Shown: positions 59,829-64,000 of the stretch, one piece after another
Layout of the letters: each line of letters opens with the position of its first letter
How positions within the stretch are numbered: position 1 is the stretch's first letter
NCBI GenBank assembly: GCA_039545315.1
Contig: BCIM01000001.1
Span: 234,805-298,804 of the forward strand
Direction: 5' to 3'
DNA length: 64,000 bases
From: Kondoa malvinella
Taxonomy: Eukaryota; Basidiomycota; Agaricostilbomycetes; Agaricostilbales; Kondoaceae
Program-made: the position numbers and the translations under genes
The notes under the pieces: model-generated
Database searches by the model: none
Told to the model about the DNA's origin: nothing
Seen by the model: only the letters and a program-made list of their open reading frames with translations

Positions 59829-60545
59829 ATGATACCTCGGATATTAGCACCCGTAGCTTCAACTAGTAGGGTCGCTGCTACAAGACAGATACGCCGAGCT
59901 TGCATTGCTGCAAACCTGCATACAACTTCACATCGCAAACGAATCTTTGACGAGTCAGTCTGCCACGCCCGGCGCGTGTATAGCTGGTCTGATCGTACAT
60001 GCGTAGCTTTGTTAACATTCACGACGATGCAGCTCGACCAGCCATAGAAGTCAAAACGATTACCGACTCTGGTTTCCAATTCGTCGATGGCCTGCTCGTC
60101 CCTTCGCCGTGTATCTTCATCAATGGGACACTATTCATGTGGGATGCACCGCCTGTACCGCAAGATTTGAAATGGACGGGATGGACAACGGATCACTTCA
60201 AGATTTATGATGTCGTTTCGCCTAGACCTGGTCCGTGTCACTTCAGCGAAAGCGGATCCGAAGCTGATGACGAGACGTAGAAATATTATTGATTGGCACT
60301 GGAAAGAGCATGATGCCTTTACCGCCTTTTCTGAAGAAGTACTTGAATGGCCTAGGGATGCAGGTGGATGTACAAGATTCTGTGCGTAGGACCACTTCTG
60401 CTGTTTTACATTGCTGACGAGGATGCATGCTGCCGCACAGTGGAACGCATGTTCGACGTATAATATGCTAGCGGAAGAGGGCAGAAGAGTCTCTGCAGCT
60501 GTATTACCGATGAAAGCGCTATCCATCAATAGGACAAGTACATGA
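59829..60545 (+). CDS. NDUFAF3-type complex I assembly factor (Mth938 domain)
   Basis: A mitochondrial protein of the Mth938/DUF498 fold equivalent to NDUFAF3, which helps assemble the Q-module of respiratory complex I. The N-terminus MIPRILAPVASTSRVAATRQ is rich in Arg and Ser without acidic residues, a clear presequence. Three or four exons then read ITDSGFQFVDGLLVPSPCIF, IIDWHWK-region replaced after splicing by LIGTGKSMMPLPPFLKKYLN, GLGMQVDVQDS and WNACSTYNMLAEEGRRVSAA, which match the family core. Stop TGA at 60543-60545. Its presence implies this fungus has respiratory complex I. The 3' end lies 5 bp from the convergent lipoyltransferase gene. Confidence 0.85.
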
Positions 60546-60550
60546 TGCAT

Positions 60551-62136
60551 TCACATTTCAGCTTCTAGCCATTCTACTATACTACTCAGCGTGTCCTCCC
60601 CTGAACAGGCGGATTTGACGTTCTCTATCGTTCCGTATCGGTCGCCTATTATCGCCGATTCTATCTGTCGTAAAGCTGCTCTTGCTTCCGTAGAGCTGGT
60701 CTCGTATTCGAATTTGGTAATGGACCCATGCTTTGAAGTTATTTGAACGCTCTATTCAAAATTAGCTTTGTCCAAGTACAAGCCACAAACGTACTATGTC
60801 CATCCCTGGCAATGTTCTTTGTAGATCATGTGTGAACTCTGGTGTTTGACCATACGTCCATTCCCAACTCTTTAATTCCTCATATCCCTTTTGCACGACT
60901 TCGTTGGATTCAAGCTCAGTATCATCCAGCACCTAAATCATCATCAGACCGTTTACAGGAGAGAGAGAGAGGGACAAAGCACCTTGATATCCCTCCGTCC
61001 ATTTTGATACTTGTCGGCGAATTGTTGAACGACAGCGTCAACGAACCCATCATGATCTACGGTCGAGGACCAATCCTCTAGGTTCTTTACCGGTGAAGAG
61101 ACTGAAGCTACGCCTTTTGTTGTAATACCGCTCTATTGATCAAGTAGCATCAGTCATCGAGGAGAGAATTAATAGCAGAATAAAAGGAGACCTTGGTATT
61201 CCGCAAAACACCTCTCAAGTTATTCAATTTCGCTTCAATGAGCATAGTCCCATGATGATAAGCTCTTCCACTAGACAACTTGAACGCTGAACCGGAGACG
61301 TGTTACGCAATAAAAACTATAAGTCCACCTCATTGAGAAGGAAGGGTATATACGTATCTTTGCATCTTCGACGCAGATGTCATTACGCTCATTCACGTAT
61401 GCTGGGATACCGAGTGAGCGAACGGCATGAGCTACTAGTGTTGCGTTGGTTTTTCGGTCAAAGGTTGTTCGTGGGACGAGGATGCAATAATTTGTGTTGC
61501 CTAGATCCTGTGTGATGGTTAATGATGAGGTTCTATGACGGAGGATCTCGAGGGAGCAGGTTGACCGCATGAGATTGTGGGAAGATGTTTGGTAGGCGAT
61601 AATGGCGAGGAAAGGCATGCACCGCGCGAAGACAGCAGGATGACGGTATAAGAGCAGGTACAGAAGAAGGACGTACATGATAGACAGTCCCTCCACCGCT
61701 TCTACGCCTGACAAAAGGAATGTCTAACTCTTTCAACCTAGCAAGATTGATTTCCTTCCATGGATTCTAAGGCCTTTCGCATAAGTGATCGAAGGATAAG
61801 AGGGAGTAGGAGACAGTACTTGATTACGGCCTATTATGACACTTGGTGTGTTGCGGTATAGAAAGAGCAAGACATGATTCGGGTCAGATTTACGAAATAG
61901 CCTTGAATCGCAAGCTTCAGCAAAGAATAGGCAGACGGGGAAGAGATCAGAAGCACACCAGTCTTCGAGAGATAGGTTCAGATATGGGTCTGTCGAGCGA
62001 GAAATGAAAATGGATGGCTAGTTCCACAATTGCATGAGTCTAGCGTGACTGGCACATGAGTGGGGCTCACTCCTGAAGTCGGTATAGAGCTGTATAACCT
62101 CGCTGAAGCACTTCTTGCTGTTTGCCAGTTCAACAT
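60551..62136 (-). CDS. Mitochondrial lipoyltransferase / lipoate-protein ligase
   Basis: An enzyme attaching lipoate to 2-oxoacid dehydrogenase E2 and glycine cleavage H proteins in mitochondria (LIPT1/Aim22 type). Splicing from the ATG at 62136 gives the presequence [17 protein letters not shown], then [20 protein letters not shown]. Next come [59 protein letters not shown] and [17 protein letters not shown], the conserved ligase order with the lipoyl-AMP loop. C-terminal exons end VEWLEAEM with TGA at 60551-60553. About eight introns are required. An alternative upstream start at 62335 would overlap the divergent gene's CDS; I rejected it because the 62136 start yields a clean presequence and a 51-nt intron. 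Confidence 0.86.
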
Positions 62137-62306
62137 CCAAAGGGCACAAAGAAGGCTTGACCCAAGTCAGCGACGTGATATTATTCTGTGTTCCTTTTTG
62201 TGCCCCTCCTCTGTGATGCTTTGCAAGATCTAGCGCAACACTTTCATTCAAGACAGTAAAGCAGTCGAGATCTGTGATATAATTCACGCTTTGTTGTTTT
62301 GTCAAC

Positions 62307-62312
62307 ACGCGT
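62307..62312. promoter_or_regulatory. ACGCGT (MCB-like) site
   Basis: An ACGCGT hexamer lies 12 bp before the ATG at 62324. In fungi this is the core of the MBF cell-cycle box; its position is very close to the start codon, so it may instead be chance or lie in the 5' UTR. Confidence 0.25.
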
Positions 62313-62323
62313 GAAAGACGGGC

Positions 62324-64000
62324 ATGTTTGCTCAAGGTCTCAAATTACTCGGTCGTTCTGGTCGTCCTGCTCCAGCCGAACCACTCAAGGCGAAATCAGC
62401 AACACCAGACCGATCATCTTCAGACGAGAATGCCTCTCAACGCGATAAAAGTCAAACGCCTGGTCGAGCTGGAGCTGCTTTGTCCGCCAGCCAGAACAAA
62501 GGTCGACCTGCTGCCCGAGCTACGAGATCTACTGCGTCTACTTTAGTTGAAGTGGATGAAGATCCGGCAGACGAGGAAGAATCATCCCAAGAAACACATC
62601 CAAAGTCACTCCACACTGCACAGGAGAACCAGCAGGAAGGCTCTCCAGCTCGTCCGGTGAACCCTTACCAATCTCAATTCGCCGCGTCTTCCCATTCCGG
62701 AACTTCCTCATCCCAAGATACCCTCGAACAGCGCAAAGCGGCACTACGAGCACCAGTAGAAGCTTCTATTCGTGCACCAGTACCCAAATCACCCAAAAAA
62801 GCATCACCGCAAAAGACATACAAGGGAAGAGGCAAGACTATTCCTACTCCTCGAACTGAAGAACCAGAACCAGAAGAACCTGAAGAAGAGCTGTTTCAAC
62901 CCGAAAGTGAACCTGAACCTGAAGAAGAAGAGCCAGTAGCTAAAGCAACTGCTAAACGAGTATCTGCAACCAAATCTATCGAATCCCGGAAAAGGAAATC
63001 AGTCACCAAACCTGTTGCATCAACTAGAGGAAACAAATGGGATACCTTGGACGTGGAACCACAGCATGTACAAGTTCAATTACTACCTTGGGCAAGATCG
63101 AAAACGCCAGGCGAAGTCCTTGATGTTCGAATAGGGGATTCTTTCATTATTCGAGGAGAAACGGGTCATCGAAATGGGAAAACTAAATCGAGCAAAATCA
63201 CGTATAAAGAAGAAAAGGAGGATTTGTATTGGATTGGCACTGTTAGGAAGATTAGGAGGAGCGATATGGATGATTGGACGGATGGAGAGTTGGATAATGA
63301 TGCTGCGTTGGAGGTTAGGTGGTGGTTGACTTGGCAGGAGATTAATACTTATGGCATGTACGTACCTCACCATCTGGATCGGATGGAGGAAAGCTAATGA
63401 GGGTTGGTAGTAATGATCCGCTGATTCAGGACGAGAAAGGCTACGTGAGTACCTGATGTTCCAAAGGTGTGCCAAGAGCTGACGATCTAGTACAGATGGG
63501 CAACAAAGAAGTGTATGTCCCTTTCTGTGTGCACGCGGGTCTCGTTGATGATCTCGATTCCAGCTTCTGGTCAGACTGGATCCAAAACAAGCCAGAAATT
63601 CCCATCGAGTCGCTCTGTGGTAAGTAGCTCAGCTTACAACCCACATCGGAGCTGACTATCTCGATAGGCAAATGCAGCATTACCAAATTTCGCGATACTG
63701 CACCAACGGGACAAGCTTCCATCCAACTCTGGGAAGAAGAGGCCGAGACTTACTCTGCCGCACCTGCTGGTCATGCCATAGAAGCTGGAGCAGGTCGATG
63801 GTCACAGACTACTGGAGAGCATTTCTTCTTTCATCGAATGAAGATAAAGGGTTTAGGCTTGAACTGGAAGAATATGGATACGAAATCCTGGGTGCGTGAC
63901 AATCGTCTATTAGCCAGTCCATGGCTTAAGGTAGATCTTATTGCGTACAGTCTGAAGCGAACCTCAGTAAAGCAAGAACAGCCTACAAATATCGTCTGCG
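62324..64000 (+). CDS. Chromatin-associated-like protein with possible BAH-like domain, 3' end outside window
   Basis: A long N-terminal disordered region: MFAQGLKLLGRSGRPAPAEP, many Ser/Pro/Lys and acidic stretches (EEPEPEEPEEELFQPESEPE), and basic nuclear-signal-like RKRKSVTK. From NKWDTLDVEPQHVQVQLLPW the chain becomes ordered: VRIGDSFIIRGETGHRNGK, LYWIGTVRKIRR and ALEVRWWLTWQEINTYGM. These strand-rich segments with an exposed 'xVGDxVxI' opening resemble a BAH domain of a DNA or chromatin protein, but the match is only by feel. Exons after 63,400 continue MGNKEVYVPFCVHAG, WSDWIQNKPEIPIESLCGKC and so on past the end. The ATG at 62324 is the first in frame. Confidence 0.6.

Noticed and set aside
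62018..62335. Upstream extension of the lipoyltransferase to an ATG at 62335
   Set aside because: Would overlap the divergent gene's first codons and gives no presequence; the start at 62136 gives a typical mitochondrial presequence and a clean 51-nt intron.

Overview
This 64 kb window is nuclear chromosomal DNA from a gene-dense fungus, most likely a basidiomycete. The evidence is short GT-AG introns (mostly about 45-65 nt) in nearly every gene, typical fungal housekeeping genes (prefoldin 2, Vps17, Fyv10/Gid9, Utp25, Lrp1, Rtp1, Rrn3, an Ira/NF1-type RasGAP), and a DUF6534-type seven-helix membrane protein, a family expanded in Basidiomycota. I cannot fix the genus. Gene ends were set by splicing by eye: splice sites are inferred from reading-frame continuity and family motifs, not from transcripts.

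Layout. 1-5.9 kb (+): 3' end of an ABCC-type transporter, a GT90/CAP10 glycosyltransferase, a two-lobed DUF1330-like protein and prefoldin subunit 2. 6-8 kb (-): retromer sorting nexin Vps17. 8.3-11.4 kb (+): tandem pair of astacin-like metalloproteases. 11.7-17.7 kb (-): a BCL7-like protein, a zinc-finger-like/metallo-beta-lactamase fold protein, an F-box/LRR-like protein and an arsenite methyltransferase fused to a rhodanese/arsenate-reductase-like domain. 18.3-24.9 kb: Gid9 (+), a secreted GMC oxidoreductase (-) and a DUF6534 membrane protein (+) made almost entirely of microexons at its 5' end. 24.9-26.4 kb: a gene-poor stretch with an intron-containing tRNA-Thr and tandem/direct repeats. 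26.4-30.2 kb (+): a short-chain dehydrogenase and Utp25. 30.4-34 kb: uncharacterised loci. 34.3-37.4 kb (+): an SMP-domain lipid-transfer protein (Nvj2/TEX2 type). 37.8-44.1 kb (-): Lrp1/C1D, an APH-type kinase-like protein and hypothetical genes. 45.1-53.7 kb (+): the large RasGAP. 53.9-62.1 kb: Rtp1, Rrn3 and NDUFAF3 (+), then a lipoyltransferase (-) ending 5 bp from NDUFAF3. 62.3 kb to the end (+): a partial acidic/basic protein with a possible BAH-like domain.

Themes. Several genes serve RNA polymerase and ribosome production (Utp25, Lrp1, Rtp1, Rrn3), and two adjacent genes serve mitochondrial enzyme assembly (NDUFAF3, lipoyltransferase). The most notable observations are the arsenite methyltransferase-reductase fusion, the metalloprotease pair whose zinc motif in one copy is split over three exons, and repeated use of 11-27 nt microexons in at least three genes.
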